Both the position numbers and the translations under genes were made by a program. A model generated the notes under the pieces. That model was given only the letters and a program-made list of their open reading frames with translations. It was not told where the DNA came from and searched no databases. Shown here piece after piece: positions 8,844-18,585 of a DNA stretch of 64,000 nucleotides; position 1 is the first letter of the stretch; every line of letters starts with the position of its first letter. The stretch lies in contig JAFIES010000141.1 in the NCBI GenBank assembly GCA_020832415.1, forward strand, positions 62,001 through 126,000. Reading direction: 5' to 3'. The stretch comes from Balneolaceae bacterium (GTDB lineage: Bacteria; Bacteroidota; Rhodothermia; Balneolales; Balneolaceae).

Positions 8844-8954
8844 GTTTAAATAAGGTAATGAGCTCTTAAAGTGATGATTCATTCAAAAAATTGCTCAATG
8901 CGGTAAAATAGCAACCTCACGGAAGATACCACAACTTTTGAGAATATTTAACAC

Positions 8955-9962
8955 TTAACGATTGTCATTTCGAGTAAGTGTATGGTACTTATCCCACCAT
9001 AACGCAGCGGGACTAACAATAAATACCAACAGCATGGTAAATGCATGCACTACGGTAGCATAGGTTAGTGCTGTTGTAAGGGGCACATCATAAAGCAGCC
9101 ATAAAGCCTGCTGAACCAAAAGATGGTATGAGCCGATTGCCGCCGGTGTTGGGATACTTACACCCACAGATGAAACTACTGTAATTACAATAGCTTCACC
9201 TAAACCGAGGGCAAATTGATCCTGCATATTCATCATATAAAACGGCAGGTATGTCATCAGTATGTAACCAATCCAGATACCTGTTGTGAGCAGCAGAAAC
9301 ATCGGCCAGTTTTTCACTTTATTCAGAGAAACCATCCCCTCACCAAATGATTTAGCAGATGAGAGAATTTTTATAATCACCGGATTGCTGAAATGTTCCT
9401 TCTCATCAAGCCAAAGCATTACTCTGTAGAAAACCCAGACTGACGCAACGATTAATAGTAAAGATGCAGGAAGTATCAAATAATAGAGTCCGCTCCAGTT
9501 CTCTATGCCAAAAAGCTGCTGAACTATATCAAGATCACCCAGAATAAGTACCATCGTGATAAAAATGAGCAGAAAAAGAACCAATACATCAAAAAGACGT
9601 TCTGCCACGATGGTGCCCATCAGGTTACCCGTGCTTACTTTCTCTTTTTTTGCCACATAAACGGGCCTTGAAACTTCACCAAGCCTCGGTACGAGATTAT
9701 TCACCATGTAACCGAGCATTACACCGGCAAAAAGAGTACTTCTGGAAATATGTTTGCAGTCATCAGGCAGCAGCTGTCGCCATCGCTCGGCACGCAACAG
9801 GTGGCTAAATATCATAACGACTAAAAAGAATGGCAGCCAGTAGAGTGTTACTGTACTTATTTGATCCCAAAGTTCACCAAAATCAATCGTTCTGAATGCC
9901 AGCCAGAGAAGCAGTATGGCCGCAATGATGGAAACAATGATGTTGAGATGTTTTATTCTCAT
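8955..9962 (-). CDS. YbhN/UPF0104-type lysylphosphatidylglycerol synthase-like integral membrane protein
   Basis: 335 residues with about 8 predicted transmembrane helices. The family's typical run is present: SHLLRAERWRQLL, then VMLGYMVNNLVPRLGEVSRPVYVAKKE, then VAERLFDVLVL. A C-terminal glycine/proline region (SIPTPAAIGSYHLLVQQAL) also matches. Members of this superfamily include the flippase domain of MprF and proteins implicated in moving lipids or lipid-linked sugars across the inner membrane; here only the membrane part exists, with no aminoacyl-transferase domain. Its start codon shares one base with the lolA stop (TGATG), so the two are translationally coupled. Confidence 0.82.
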   Translation of the reverse strand: MRIKHLNIIVSIIAAILLLWLAFRTIDFGELWDQISTVTLYWLPFFLVVMIFSHLLRAERWRQLLPDDCKHISRSTLFAGVMLGYMVNNLVPRLGEVSRPVYVAKKEKVSTGNLMGTIVAERLFDVLVLFLLIFITMVLILGDLDIVQQLFGIENWSGLYYLILPASLLLIVASVWVFYRVMLWLDEKEHFSNPVIIKILSSAKSFGEGMVSLNKVKNWPMFLLLTTGIWIGYILMTYLPFYMMNMQDQFALGLGEAIVITVVSSVGVSIPTPAAIGSYHLLVQQALWLLYDVPLTTALTYATVVHAFTMLLVFIVSPAALWWDKYHTLTRNDNR

Positions 9963-10606
9963 CAGGAATCATGCCGGAGATCTATCAGCTCTGCACCTTC
10001 GGGTGGATGGAACCGGAACGTTTCTTCCGTTTCTGTGATAAAACTCCCGTTTCTGAAGTATGTAATTAATTCGTTATCAACCTGGTCGATAGCCTCAATT
10101 CGTACAGGTACACCCGAAGCGTTCAGCCAGATAGTTACATTCATGAACATGGCAAACGGATCTTCGGTTGAAAGGTGCACTCGTGTACGACCTTCAGACC
10201 CGGGCTCTTCCCTTACCGTGTACGAGTCGTCCACACCCTGAAGCATTCTTGAAGGTGCAAAATCATCATCTTCCTCTTCGTATTCGCTGATGATTACCCG
10301 GCCTTTGGTGCCATCATATACACGCGAAATTTCACCATCCACAACCATAATGCTGTTGCCGCTCTCTATTTTATAACGATCTTTGCCAACCCAGATGGTT
10401 CCCTCTGTGAGTTGTTGTTCTCCTGTAAATGTATCGTTGAATTCGTGGATAAATGTTGCGGAGAACACCTCGTTACGTTCGAACCGATCTTTGAGATCGT
10501 CAAATTTAGGTGAGGTTCTGTCTGCCTGCAGATCCATAACAAACAGAAACAGAAAGGAGAGAACTGCTTTAAATACCAAGTTTTGCAAAGATTTCATCGA
10601 GTTCAT
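9962..10606 (-). CDS. lolA: Periplasmic lipoprotein carrier protein LolA family
   Basis: 214 residues with an N-terminal signal peptide (hydrophobic core FKAVLSFLFLFVM, likely cut after LQA) and a LolA-like half-barrel. Supporting stretches are FSATFIHEFNDTFTGEQQLTEGTIWV, RYKIES, and the later ITYFRNGSF and FRFHPPEGAELIDLR, matching the family's Fx(F/V)xPP(K/E)G(A/V)EVID ending. It should ferry outer-membrane lipoproteins, several of which occur in this window. It overlaps the 3' end of ftsK by 38 nt (29 nt if the internal ATG at 10597 is used), an ftsK-lolA order that is common in bacteria. Confidence 0.87.
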   Translation of the reverse strand: MNSMKSLQNLVFKAVLSFLFLFVMDLQADRTSPKFDDLKDRFERNEVFSATFIHEFNDTFTGEQQLTEGTIWVGKDRYKIESGNSIMVVDGEISRVYDGTKGRVIISEYEEEDDDFAPSRMLQGVDDSYTVREEPGSEGRTRVHLSTEDPFAMFMNVTIWLNASGVPVRIEAIDQVDNELITYFRNGSFITETEETFRFHPPEGAELIDLRHDS

Positions 10607-13013
10607 CCTCTTCGGTTATTTTAACATCGCGTGCGGTACTTCCCTGAAACGGGCCAACAACTTCGGCATTGTACAGCTGATCAATAATCCTGCCGGCCCT
10701 GTTATACCCTATCTTCAGCTTTCTTTGTAAGAGTGATACAGATCCCTGCTGGTGAAGAACTACAATTTTTGCAGCATCTTTAAACAAGTCATCTATGTCA
10801 TCAAGCGGATCGGGTATTCCTGATTCTTCCTTTTCAACAACCGGAAGTGGAAAAGGTTTCTTGTACCCGCGCTGATTGCCAATAAAAGATGTGATGCGCT
10901 CAACCTCATCTGTTGCAACATATGCGTTCTGGATACGGGTCATCCCCGCACCGTTTGAAAAAAGCATGTCACCTTGCCCAACAAGCTGATCGGCTCCGCC
11001 TACATCAAGAATGGTTCTTGAGTCCACCTTAGAAGCCACCTGATAAGCCATTCGTGCCGGGAAATTTGCCTTAATTGTACCGGTAATTACATTTACACTG
11101 GGGCGCTGTGTTGCCACCACCAGATGAATTCCGATGGCCCGTGCAAGCTGTGCAATTCGCGCGATTGGTTCTTCAATTTGTTTTCCGGCCGTCATCATCA
11201 GATCTGCAAGTTCATCAATCACCACAACAATATAGGGCAGGTGACGGTGACCGAGCTCTTCATCCAACTCTCCGCTGTCGAACTTTTCGTTGTATGATTT
11301 CAGATCGCGAACCATCGCCATTTTCAGGAGATCGTAGCGCTCATCCATCTCCATGGTTACGCTTTGCAGCGTTTCGAGCGCGGCGCTTGTGTCGGTTACA
11401 ATCGGCTCTTCTGATCCGGGCAGTACAGCCAAAAAGTGATTCTGAATATTTCGATAGAGTGACAGCTCAATCTTTTTGGGGTCGATCAGTACAAACTTCA
11501 GATCATCGGGATGGCATTTGTAGAGAAGGCAGGTAATCACCGTATTGATACCAACCGACTTACCTGACCCGGTGGCCCCTGCAATAAGCAGATGCGGCAT
11601 TCGGGTCAGATCGATCATGAACACTTCATTCTCAATGGTCTTTCCAAGGGCAACAGGTAACTCAAACCCGGTGTCAACAAACTTTTTGGTGTTGATAACC
11701 GATTTGATGTAAACCGTTTCGCGGGTTTTATTTGGCACTTCAATACCCACAGCCGACCGGCCCGGAATCGGAGCTATGATTCTGAGACCATGCGCAGCTG
11801 TTGCCATTTTCAGATCGTTAGCGTAGCTCTCAATCTTGCTGATTTTTACATCAGGTGCCGGTTCTATTTCGTAAAGTGTAACGGTGGGGCCAACAATTGC
11901 ATTGATGCTCAAAATTTCAATTTTGTGCCTTTTGAGCTTCTCGAGGATGATTTTCTTGTTGATCTTAATCTCTTCAAGATCTACTTCATTGCCCTCATTG
12001 GGAGGTGCATCCAGCAAATCGATACCGGGAAACTTATACTTGATGACGGGAATCTCTTTAGCTTTCTCTTTATTCTGCCGGTCGAGTTCCCTATGATCGG
12101 CCTCTTCATCGCCTTTTCCAACAAAAACAGAAATTTCAACATCGTCGTCTGTTTCATCAGAATCTTCACGCCTGTTTTTTTCCAGAACGGCTCGCGGTGG
12201 CAGATTTTCCAGCTCAGCGGTCTCTTTCCGCCGCTCGATCTCTCTTATCCTGTCTTCTTCTTCAGAACGACTTACTATCTCATCGATTGAATGCAGTTTT
12301 TGAGACTCCTGATGCTTCTCTTTTGCAGCAGCATCAGCGGCCTGCCTTTTTCTGATTGCATCCGTTTCCGCTTTTAGCTTTCCGGCTTTTTCCCTGCGTT
12401 CATTCAGGCCGGCAAACCAACCGGAGAAACGGTCAATACTTTTCTGTACATCACGATCAATCAAAAGAAGTACCGATACCAACAGGAGTACAAAAAGTAT
12501 GAATATGGACCCCATTCCCGTAAAAAACCGGAGCCGGTCAGCAAAGTAGAGCCCCGAATGCCCGCTCAGAGCAATAGAGTACGCTTCGTATTCAAGATAA
12601 AACCAGCCAAAAATTGTTGAAATCAGTACAATCAGCCAAAGTGTGTATGCCGCCGGCCAGGTCAGATCATTCAGGTCATTTCGGCGAAAAACGAACCATC
12701 CTAAAGAGAAAAGTAGTAAGGGAATCAACAGTGAGGTGTACCCAAACAGAGTTCTTACAAAGAGCTGCGAAATATACGCACCGGTAACGCCAAGCCAGTT
12801 CTGCACTCTTAATACAGGCCCTTGGTCAGGCTGTACGAGCGACTCGTAGGAGAGAGACTTTACGATGGAGTAGTCATTTTCATGGTAGGAGGCTATGCTG
12901 AGCAGCAGCAATACCGAAATTGCCATGATCAGTATTCCCGTAATCTCCATTTTGCGGGAATAGCTTAAACTACCAAATAAAGTATTTGAGCGTTTACGTT
13001 TTGCCATTTTCAA
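10569..13013 (-). CDS. ftsK: DNA translocase FtsK/SpoIIIE
   Basis: 814 residues. The N-terminus has four transmembrane helices (within about 24-186), followed by a charged coiled linker (about 190-320), the alpha/beta motor and a C-terminal gamma winged-helix domain (about 745-805). Walker A is GATGSGKS (479-486), with FVLIDPKKIELSLY and Walker B YIVVVIDELADL downstream. The gamma domain (VSLLQRKLKIGYNRAGRIID) recognises KOPS-type chromosome polarity motifs. It pumps chromosome ends at the closing septum and activates XerCD. The gene overlaps comB upstream and lolA downstream, consistent with one operon. An ATG two codons in (13007) is an alternative start. Confidence 0.95.
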   Translation of the reverse strand: MKMAKRKRSNTLFGSLSYSRKMEITGILIMAISVLLLLSIASYHENDYSIVKSLSYESLVQPDQGPVLRVQNWLGVTGAYISQLFVRTLFGYTSLLIPLLLFSLGWFVFRRNDLNDLTWPAAYTLWLIVLISTIFGWFYLEYEAYSIALSGHSGLYFADRLRFFTGMGSIFILFVLLLVSVLLLIDRDVQKSIDRFSGWFAGLNERREKAGKLKAETDAIRKRQAADAAAKEKHQESQKLHSIDEIVSRSEEEDRIREIERRKETAELENLPPRAVLEKNRREDSDETDDDVEISVFVGKGDEEADHRELDRQNKEKAKEIPVIKYKFPGIDLLDAPPNEGNEVDLEEIKINKKIILEKLKRHKIEILSINAIVGPTVTLYEIEPAPDVKISKIESYANDLKMATAAHGLRIIAPIPGRSAVGIEVPNKTRETVYIKSVINTKKFVDTGFELPVALGKTIENEVFMIDLTRMPHLLIAGATGSGKSVGINTVITCLLYKCHPDDLKFVLIDPKKIELSLYRNIQNHFLAVLPGSEEPIVTDTSAALETLQSVTMEMDERYDLLKMAMVRDLKSYNEKFDSGELDEELGHRHLPYIVVVIDELADLMMTAGKQIEEPIARIAQLARAIGIHLVVATQRPSVNVITGTIKANFPARMAYQVASKVDSRTILDVGGADQLVGQGDMLFSNGAGMTRIQNAYVATDEVERITSFIGNQRGYKKPFPLPVVEKEESGIPDPLDDIDDLFKDAAKIVVLHQQGSVSLLQRKLKIGYNRAGRIIDQLYNAEVVGPFQGSTARDVKITEEDELDEIFAKLGI

Positions 13014-13737
13014 GGGTTATCATCCCTTCTTTTAACCGGGGTAATGTATCCGTTATATCCACCTGGCAGCAATAATCAATATCATCCGTACCAATTAATG
13101 CTTTAAGCCGAGAGGCGTGATTGGTTTGATGCACTACAGAAGCGATATCACTTCCATATTTTTCATAAAGACCATGTGCTACTTTTGCTCCATCCCTGGA
13201 ATCTTCCGGCAGTGTACCATCACCAATCAGATGAATAATGTTTCCGGCAAGAAGTACATCCTCAAAAGCCAGCCTGCCCTTCCAGCCTGCGCAAAGCAGA
13301 ACTATATCCTTTTTCTGAGATTTCAGAGCTTCCACAATTGCAGAAACATTGAGGAATGCTGCTACATAAATATTTTGAGAGCCGGATGCCTTTTTTATAG
13401 CCTTGGTGCCATTTGTAGTGTTGAATATCAAAGTTTTACCACCAACAATCTCTTTTGTAAACTCAATTGGCGAGTTACCCAGATCATATCCTTCAATTTT
13501 AATACCATCTTTTTCTCCGCAAAGAAGGTAATTCTCTGAATCTACGTTTTGCGCTATCTTACTCGCTTCACCCATATCCGCCACTGGAATAATAGCCTTT
13601 GCACCATTATTGAGTGCAGTAACAATGGAAGATGAGGCTCTCAGCACATCAATGATTACCACGGTTTTATTCCGCAGTTCATCCTCCTGAAAGGAGTGTA
13701 AAGAGTAGAATACGTCTAATGTTTTTAAATTTGCCAT
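12994..13737 (-). CDS. comB: 2-phosphosulfolactate phosphatase (ComB family)
   Basis: 247 residues from the ATG at 13737; an upstream start (13788) would overlap gcvT and add 17 residues without homology. Family motifs include VVIIDVLRASSSIVTALNNGA, LLCGEKDG, GYDLGNSP, LIFNTTNGT and LCAGWKGRLAFEDVLLAG. ComB is a Mg-dependent acid phosphatase, first defined in coenzyme M synthesis in methanogens, but the family is widespread in bacteria that do not make coenzyme M, where the true substrate is unclear (sulfolactate or a housecleaning phosphatase). It overlaps ftsK by 20 nt and follows gcvT closely. Confidence 0.88.
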   Translation of the reverse strand: MANLKTLDVFYSLHSFQEDELRNKTVVIIDVLRASSSIVTALNNGAKAIIPVADMGEASKIAQNVDSENYLLCGEKDGIKIEGYDLGNSPIEFTKEIVGGKTLIFNTTNGTKAIKKASGSQNIYVAAFLNVSAIVEALKSQKKDIVLLCAGWKGRLAFEDVLLAGNIIHLIGDGTLPEDSRDGAKVAHGLYEKYGSDIASVVHQTNHASRLKALIGTDDIDYCCQVDITDTLPRLKEGMITLENGKT

Positions 13738-13747
13738 GAGGTTCGAA

Positions 13748-14845
13748 TCATTTTTTAATGAACGGGGGCCTTGTAATGATAGCCTCAACCCGCTTTTTCC
13801 TGATGTTAATAGTAATTTTTTCGTTTTCTGAAGCCCTGCCCATCTCTATATAGCCCATTCCAATCCCTTTATCAAGGGTAATGGATTGCGTACCACTGGT
13901 TACAAAACCGATATTTTTGCCATTCTCGTCTGTGAGCTCGTAACCCGACCTTGGCACACTTCTTGGTTCTGTTACTACAAACCCCATTAATTTTCTATTG
14001 AGTCCGGACTCTTTCTGTTTGATGAGTGCCTCTTTCCCAATAAATTCGCCTTTTTCAAGTTTGGTGAGCCAGCTCATTCTTGCTTCAAGCGGATTGGTAT
14101 CTTTGGTGATATCATTTCCATACAGTGCATAGCCCATTTCAAGGCGCAGTGTGTCGCGAGCACCCAGGCCTGCAGGCTCCAACCCAAACTGCTCACCGGC
14201 TTTCAGAATATCCGTCCAGATTTTAACCGGATCTGCTTTTTTGGTATTAATGTAAAGTTCAAAACCCTTCTCGCCTGTATAACCGGTAGCCGAAATGATC
14301 ACCTCTCTCTCACCAGCTACGGTTCCGGTAGTGAAAGAGTAAAATTGTACTGCTGAAGCATCCACTTCAGTAAGTTTTTGGAGGATTTCCACAGACTTCG
14401 GTCCTTGCAGTGCAATTAATGCATAATCATCCGAGCGGTTTTCAAAAGTTGCACCCATGTCATTGTGGCTGCTGATCCACTCAAAATCTTTCTCAATATT
14501 TGATGCATTAACTACAAGCATATATTCATTTTTGTCCATCATATAGACCAGGAGATCATCCACAATGCCACCATCTTCATAGCACATTGCTGTGTACTGA
14601 GCCTTTCCTGGAACCAGCTTTGAGGCGTCATTGATGGTTACTTTTTGGATTAAATCAAGCGCCTTTGGACCGCTCACAAAAAACTCACCCATATGAGATA
14701 CATCAAACAAGCCGGCTTGTTCCCTCACTGCAGTGTGCTCTTGCTTGATACCTTTGTATTGAACCGGCATTTCAAAACCACCGAAATCGATCAGTCTTGC
14801 ATCCAGTTTTTTATGTTCGTTATAAAGGGGAGTTCGTTTTAACAT
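13748..14845 (-). CDS. gcvT: Glycine cleavage system aminomethyltransferase T protein
   Basis: 365 residues from the ATG at 14845 (MLKRTPLY, the normal GcvT beginning; an ATG four codons upstream is less likely). Typical signatures are FGGFEMPVQY, AGLFDVSHMGEF, YEDGGIVDDLLVYM, GYTGEKGFELYI and GLGARDTLRLEMGYALYGNDI. It transfers the aminomethyl carbon from the lipoylated H protein to tetrahydrofolate, giving methylene-THF and ammonia. The other system proteins (gcvH, gcvP) are not in this window. The upstream region is shared divergently with mrp and carries two inverted repeats, but no recognisable glycine aptamer. Confidence 0.95.
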   Translation of the reverse strand: MLKRTPLYNEHKKLDARLIDFGGFEMPVQYKGIKQEHTAVREQAGLFDVSHMGEFFVSGPKALDLIQKVTINDASKLVPGKAQYTAMCYEDGGIVDDLLVYMMDKNEYMLVVNASNIEKDFEWISSHNDMGATFENRSDDYALIALQGPKSVEILQKLTEVDASAVQFYSFTTGTVAGEREVIISATGYTGEKGFELYINTKKADPVKIWTDILKAGEQFGLEPAGLGARDTLRLEMGYALYGNDITKDTNPLEARMSWLTKLEKGEFIGKEALIKQKESGLNRKLMGFVVTEPRSVPRSGYELTDENGKNIGFVTSGTQSITLDKGIGMGYIEMGRASENEKITINIRKKRVEAIITRPPFIKK

Positions 14846-14857
14846 CTCAGTGTCCAA

Positions 14858-15081
14858 CTCAATTTATATGTCAACTTAATTTTATGGAGTTTAGCGACTT
14901 ATCAGAGTTTCAAAAATCTCACAACCTGATAAGCGGTTACTATGCTAAAGCCAAGCAAGAAAGGTAACTATTCTCACAAACTTAAAACAATGCTAATAAA
15001 CGTAAAGTGAGAATATAGCGTTTAGTTTCCCTCTTATTCTGATTATCTTAATATCAAAATTAAAGACGGTAAAAATCAGTT
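14858..15081. promoter_or_regulatory. Divergent gcvT/mrp control region with two inverted repeats
   Basis: This 224-nt AT-rich region separates the divergent gcvT and mrp genes. Two spaced inverted repeats are visible. CTTATCAG (14898-14905) pairs with CTGATAAG (14926-14933), and TATTCTCAC (14969-14977) pairs with GTGAGAATA (15007-15015). They could be leader hairpins or operator half-sites; nothing in the sequence names a regulator. Confidence 0.35.
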
Positions 15082-16215
15082 ATGTCTATCCACAAGGAAC
15101 AAGTAAAAAGTGCGCTATCCCACGTAATTCATCCACAGTATGAACGCGATTTAATAACCCTTGATCTTATTCAGGACCTGATCACGCAAGACAAGTACAT
15201 CTCATTCACACTGGAACTACCCAAAAAAGATGATGCCCTTGCCGACCATCTCAAAAAAGAGTGCCTGGCAGCCATCCACAAATTTGTAGATAAAGAAGCC
15301 ATACTTGACATTACAGTTGGAATTAATATTTCGAGGCAGCGCGAACTTGAAGGCTCTGATTCAAAAGAGACTCCGCCGCAACAACCACAACAGCAGCCGG
15401 TTCTGGCCGGTGTTAAAAACGTAATTGCTGTGGCATCCGGTAAGGGTGGAGTGGGCAAATCAACCGTGGCTGCAAATCTGGCTGTCTCATTGGCCCAAAC
15501 CGGCGCAAGTGTAGGCCTGCTTGATACAGATATATACGGGCCGAGTGTACCCACCATGTTTGGAGTAACTGAGCGGCCCAATGTAACCACTCAAAAAAAG
15601 CTGGTGCCAATCTTCAAACATGGAGTGCATCTCGTTTCTATGGGTTTTCTGGTTGATACGGATCAGGCAATGATCTGGCGCGGGCCCATGGTAACCAGTG
15701 CAGTAAAACAGTTTATGCAGGAAGTGGAATGGGGCGAACTCGATTATCTCGTGCTCGATCTTCCTCCCGGCACAGGTGATATCCAGTTAACGATTGTACA
15801 AACTGTACCCCTTACGGGAGCAGTGATTGTATCAACACCGCAAACCGTAGCACTGGATGATGCCCGCAAAGGTGTGGCTATGTTTAACAAAGTAAATGTG
15901 CCGGTTTTGGGAATTGTGGAGAATATGGCCTACTTCGTACCTGAAGATATGCCTGAGAAGAAATACTACATTTTTGGCAAACACGGTGCCCGTAAACTTG
16001 CAGACCGGCTTGAAGTACCCTTTTTAGGTGAGCTGCCTCTTCGCGAAGTTGTGCGGCAAACCGGTGATGACGGCACACCTGTTGTAGCAAGTGATCCAAC
16101 TTCAGCGGCGGCTATCGGTTTCAAAGAGATAGCAAACCGGGTTCATCAGGCACTGATTGTTCGAAATAAAGAGCAGGAAAAAACCAAGAAAATTGATATT
16201 AAAATCAGGCCGTAA
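15082..16215 (+). CDS. mrp: Mrp/NBP35-family iron-sulfur carrier ATPase
   Basis: 377 residues. The N-terminal MIP18/DUF59 domain (about 1-95) is followed by a Gln/Pro-rich linker and the P-loop ATPase with the deviant Walker A GKGGVGKST, the LLDTDIYGPSVPTMFG switch region and LVLDLPPGTGD. Such proteins assemble or transfer Fe-S clusters. The region after ENMAYF that normally holds the bridging CxxC reads VPEDMPEKKYYIFGKHG, with no cysteine, so a dimer-bridging 4Fe-4S site in the usual place is not possible. I believe this form is usual among Bacteroidota relatives. A TlpA-like gene follows 24 nt downstream on the same strand. Confidence 0.92.
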   Translation: MSIHKEQVKSALSHVIHPQYERDLITLDLIQDLITQDKYISFTLELPKKDDALADHLKKECLAAIHKFVDKEAILDITVGINISRQRELEGSDSKETPPQQPQQQPVLAGVKNVIAVASGKGGVGKSTVAANLAVSLAQTGASVGLLDTDIYGPSVPTMFGVTERPNVTTQKKLVPIFKHGVHLVSMGFLVDTDQAMIWRGPMVTSAVKQFMQEVEWGELDYLVLDLPPGTGDIQLTIVQTVPLTGAVIVSTPQTVALDDARKGVAMFNKVNVPVLGIVENMAYFVPEDMPEKKYYIFGKHGARKLADRLEVPFLGELPLREVVRQTGDDGTPVVASDPTSAAAIGFKEIANRVHQALIVRNKEQEKTKKIDIKIRP

Positions 16216-16239
16216 TCTTTTATCAGCAGTTTAAATAAA

Positions 16240-16845
16240 ATGAAAGAAGAAAAAGACAAGTCAAAAAGCATAAGGCGTAATTTCATAGAATGGGGGGCAA
16301 TTATCGGAGTGATTTTGTTCCTCTATCTAACCGGTTTGCATACTCAAGTTATAGGTACCATGCAGCGCGGATTGCTTGCAACCGGCCTCATCAAACCCTC
16401 CATACCCGAACTCACCAGAGATTTTCCCGTTGCTAACCGCGATTTCTACTTTGCAGATGTTGATGGACGCGTAACTTCACTCAATGAATTTGACGGAGAA
16501 GTTGTATTCATGAATATCTGGGCTACGTGGTGCCCGCCCTGTATTGCAGAAATGCCTTCAATTGAAGCACTCTACAACAGCCTGAAAGATCAGGACAATG
16601 TTAAGTTTGTTCTGGTTTCAGTTGATGAAGATTTCAACAGAGCGAAAGAGTTTATGCAGAGAAGGGGTTTTGATCTGCCAATCTATCACTTCCGAACAAA
16701 AGTACCGGGCACATACGAGAGTACTGTTATTCCAACAACCTATGTGATCAGTAAGGATGGAAGGCTGGCACTTGAAAAACGTGGTTTGGCCAAGTACGAT
16801 ACTCCAGAATTTGAGAGCTTTATGATTGAACTTGCAGAGATTTGA
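16240..16845 (+). CDS. Membrane-anchored TlpA-like thioredoxin
   Basis: 201 residues: a Lys/Glu-rich cytoplasmic N-terminus, one transmembrane helix (about 15-35) and a periplasmic thioredoxin fold with active site WCPPC (Cys98 and Cys101) preceded by MNIWATW. The cis-Pro region is VIPTTYVI. It likely reduces disulfides in the periplasm. It is co-directional with mrp and 24 nt downstream, so the two may form an operon. It ends exactly where the convergent T9SS metalloprotease gene ends (16846), leaving no room for a separate terminator. Confidence 0.88.
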   Translation: MKEEKDKSKSIRRNFIEWGAIIGVILFLYLTGLHTQVIGTMQRGLLATGLIKPSIPELTRDFPVANRDFYFADVDGRVTSLNEFDGEVVFMNIWATWCPPCIAEMPSIEALYNSLKDQDNVKFVLVSVDEDFNRAKEFMQRRGFDLPIYHFRTKVPGTYESTVIPTTYVISKDGRLALEKRGLAKYDTPEFESFMIELAEI

Positions 16846-18585
16846 TTATCTCACATACATAAGCTTTTTACTTTCAACCCGGTCACCAATTACCAACCTG
16901 TAAATATAAACTCCGCTTGAGAGGCTGCTCATATCCGGTGCTTCGTTATACCGCCCGGCAGCTCTTCTGCTGTTTACGATAGAGTGAATATGCCTCCCGT
17001 CGATTGTAAACAGATCAAGCCTTACATCAGACTCCTCAGAAATAACAAAAGGGATGGTTGGGGAAGTACCCGCAGCTGCAACAGCCGGGTTCGGAAAACT
17101 CTGCTCCAATCGCACTACCTGGTTTGACCGAAGTGCCTCACCACTGAGAGGTATTACGATGGGAGACGGAATATTTCTGGCATTATGAAATACAGAGAGG
17201 CTGCCCTCATGTTGTTCATCACTTCGGGGGGCGTACTGAATTGTGAATTGAGCAGATTCTCCCGGTTGAAGCCCAAATGCAGTCTCACCATCAACAGCAA
17301 AATTATCTCCCTCAATGGACAGACCTCCGGATAGCATCTCAGCAGAATCGCTATCATTACCAATAGAGATTGTTTGCTGAACAGTCTGCCCTTCGTTAGA
17401 AACACCAAACTCAATCTGATTTCTATCTACAGCGATAAACGCATCAGCCGCAAGAAAACTGAGGCATCCTACACCAAGAGGCCAGCCCATATCGCTGAGC
17501 ATTCCGCAAAAAAGCGGGCCCGGTGAATGAACTGCAAAGGCACGGTCAACCCTTGGCCGCATCAATGCATTTGGTGTATTTGTAAATGTTTCCTGATCCA
17601 CATGGGAGTAGCTTGAGCCCGGTCTGTATTGCTCCGGCGTATATAATTTGGCACGATCAACAGGAATGTCAGACAGAGAGTTAACAGCCTCATCACCATC
17701 AAAAAAGATTCCACCACGGCCTCCTGTTACAGCCTCAAAAATTGCACCGGATGGATTCGGATAAATCGTAGTGTTGAGAATACTGTTAAAATCACCATCA
17801 AATGCGTAATGATCGTAAATAAAAGGCAGTGGTGGTGAACCTTGCCCAATCGAGCCGGTCTCATCCGTAACCTCCTGATCCTCATCAGTAGGAACGGAGA
17901 TGCTTCCTATAAACCCAATTCCATGGCCAATCTCGTGCAGAACCACCGTTACAAAATCTATTCGACCGGCTGGTGTATTTGCATCTGTTCCAAAATACCA
18001 GTCATCAAAATTACAGTTTATGTTAATACGCACATCGTGATTAACCCCGTCAATCTCATCACGAATAACCCTGTTCGACATAGCACTAAGCTGCGATATT
18101 GTGTACCAGGTATTTGGCACACCAACTCCGGGAAGCTGAACAATTCTGGTGGGTCCTGCACTTCCAAGAGTTCGCTCTCCAAGCTCCGTCCAGTTGGCAT
18201 CAATTCGAATTGGTACACTTGATGAGAGGTGAACCGACCATACATCCATCGCAAACTCAAACGCTTCAAAGGCATCTTCCGGCCAGGAAGTATCGCCACA
18301 GGAATTTCCCTGATCAACGCGATAGTCTACCTCAAATGTAGATGTTGCCAGTGTTTGAAAATTTTTCGCCATCTCTCTGTCCGGAGCTATAAAAAAGTTT
18401 GCTTCAACATCAGTGGGGTCAAGTGTGCAAACATGCTCAACATGTGGTACCGGCATCACCATGAGATCTTCCATGTTTATTTCCTGTGCAGACAAACTAT
18501 TTAAAGAAATAGTGAGCATTATTACAGGAAGAACAAAAGCAACTTTAGAGAATAACAGATTAGATACAAGCCGGCTATGTAACAT
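16846..18585 (-). CDS. Secreted zinc metalloprotease with type IX sorting domain
   Basis: 579 residues: a signal peptide (cut near LSAQ), a metalloprotease-like region with the zinc motif HEIGH (217-221) followed by GIGF, then an Ig-like Hydin/choice-of-anchor type module (about 395-490; QTISIGNDSDSAEMLSGG, FGLQPGESAQFTIQYAP). The last about 85 residues are a T9SS type-A C-terminal sorting domain, with SFPNP, DVRLDLFTIDGR and LSSGVYIYRLVIGD as key pieces and a basic KKLMYVR end. It should be exported across the outer membrane and lose its tail. A third zinc ligand after HExxH is not obvious, so the exact peptidase clan stays open. Confidence 0.82.
   Translation of the reverse strand: MLHSRLVSNLLFSKVAFVLPVIMLTISLNSLSAQEINMEDLMVMPVPHVEHVCTLDPTDVEANFFIAPDREMAKNFQTLATSTFEVDYRVDQGNSCGDTSWPEDAFEAFEFAMDVWSVHLSSSVPIRIDANWTELGERTLGSAGPTRIVQLPGVGVPNTWYTISQLSAMSNRVIRDEIDGVNHDVRININCNFDDWYFGTDANTPAGRIDFVTVVLHEIGHGIGFIGSISVPTDEDQEVTDETGSIGQGSPPLPFIYDHYAFDGDFNSILNTTIYPNPSGAIFEAVTGGRGGIFFDGDEAVNSLSDIPVDRAKLYTPEQYRPGSSYSHVDQETFTNTPNALMRPRVDRAFAVHSPGPLFCGMLSDMGWPLGVGCLSFLAADAFIAVDRNQIEFGVSNEGQTVQQTISIGNDSDSAEMLSGGLSIEGDNFAVDGETAFGLQPGESAQFTIQYAPRSDEQHEGSLSVFHNARNIPSPIVIPLSGEALRSNQVVRLEQSFPNPAVAAAGTSPTIPFVISEESDVRLDLFTIDGRHIHSIVNSRRAAGRYNEAPDMSSLSSGVYIYRLVIGDRVESKKLMYVR

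Noticed and set aside
14858-15081. Glycine riboswitch in front of gcvT
   Set aside because: The conserved aptamer core is not recognisable; only simple inverted repeats are seen.
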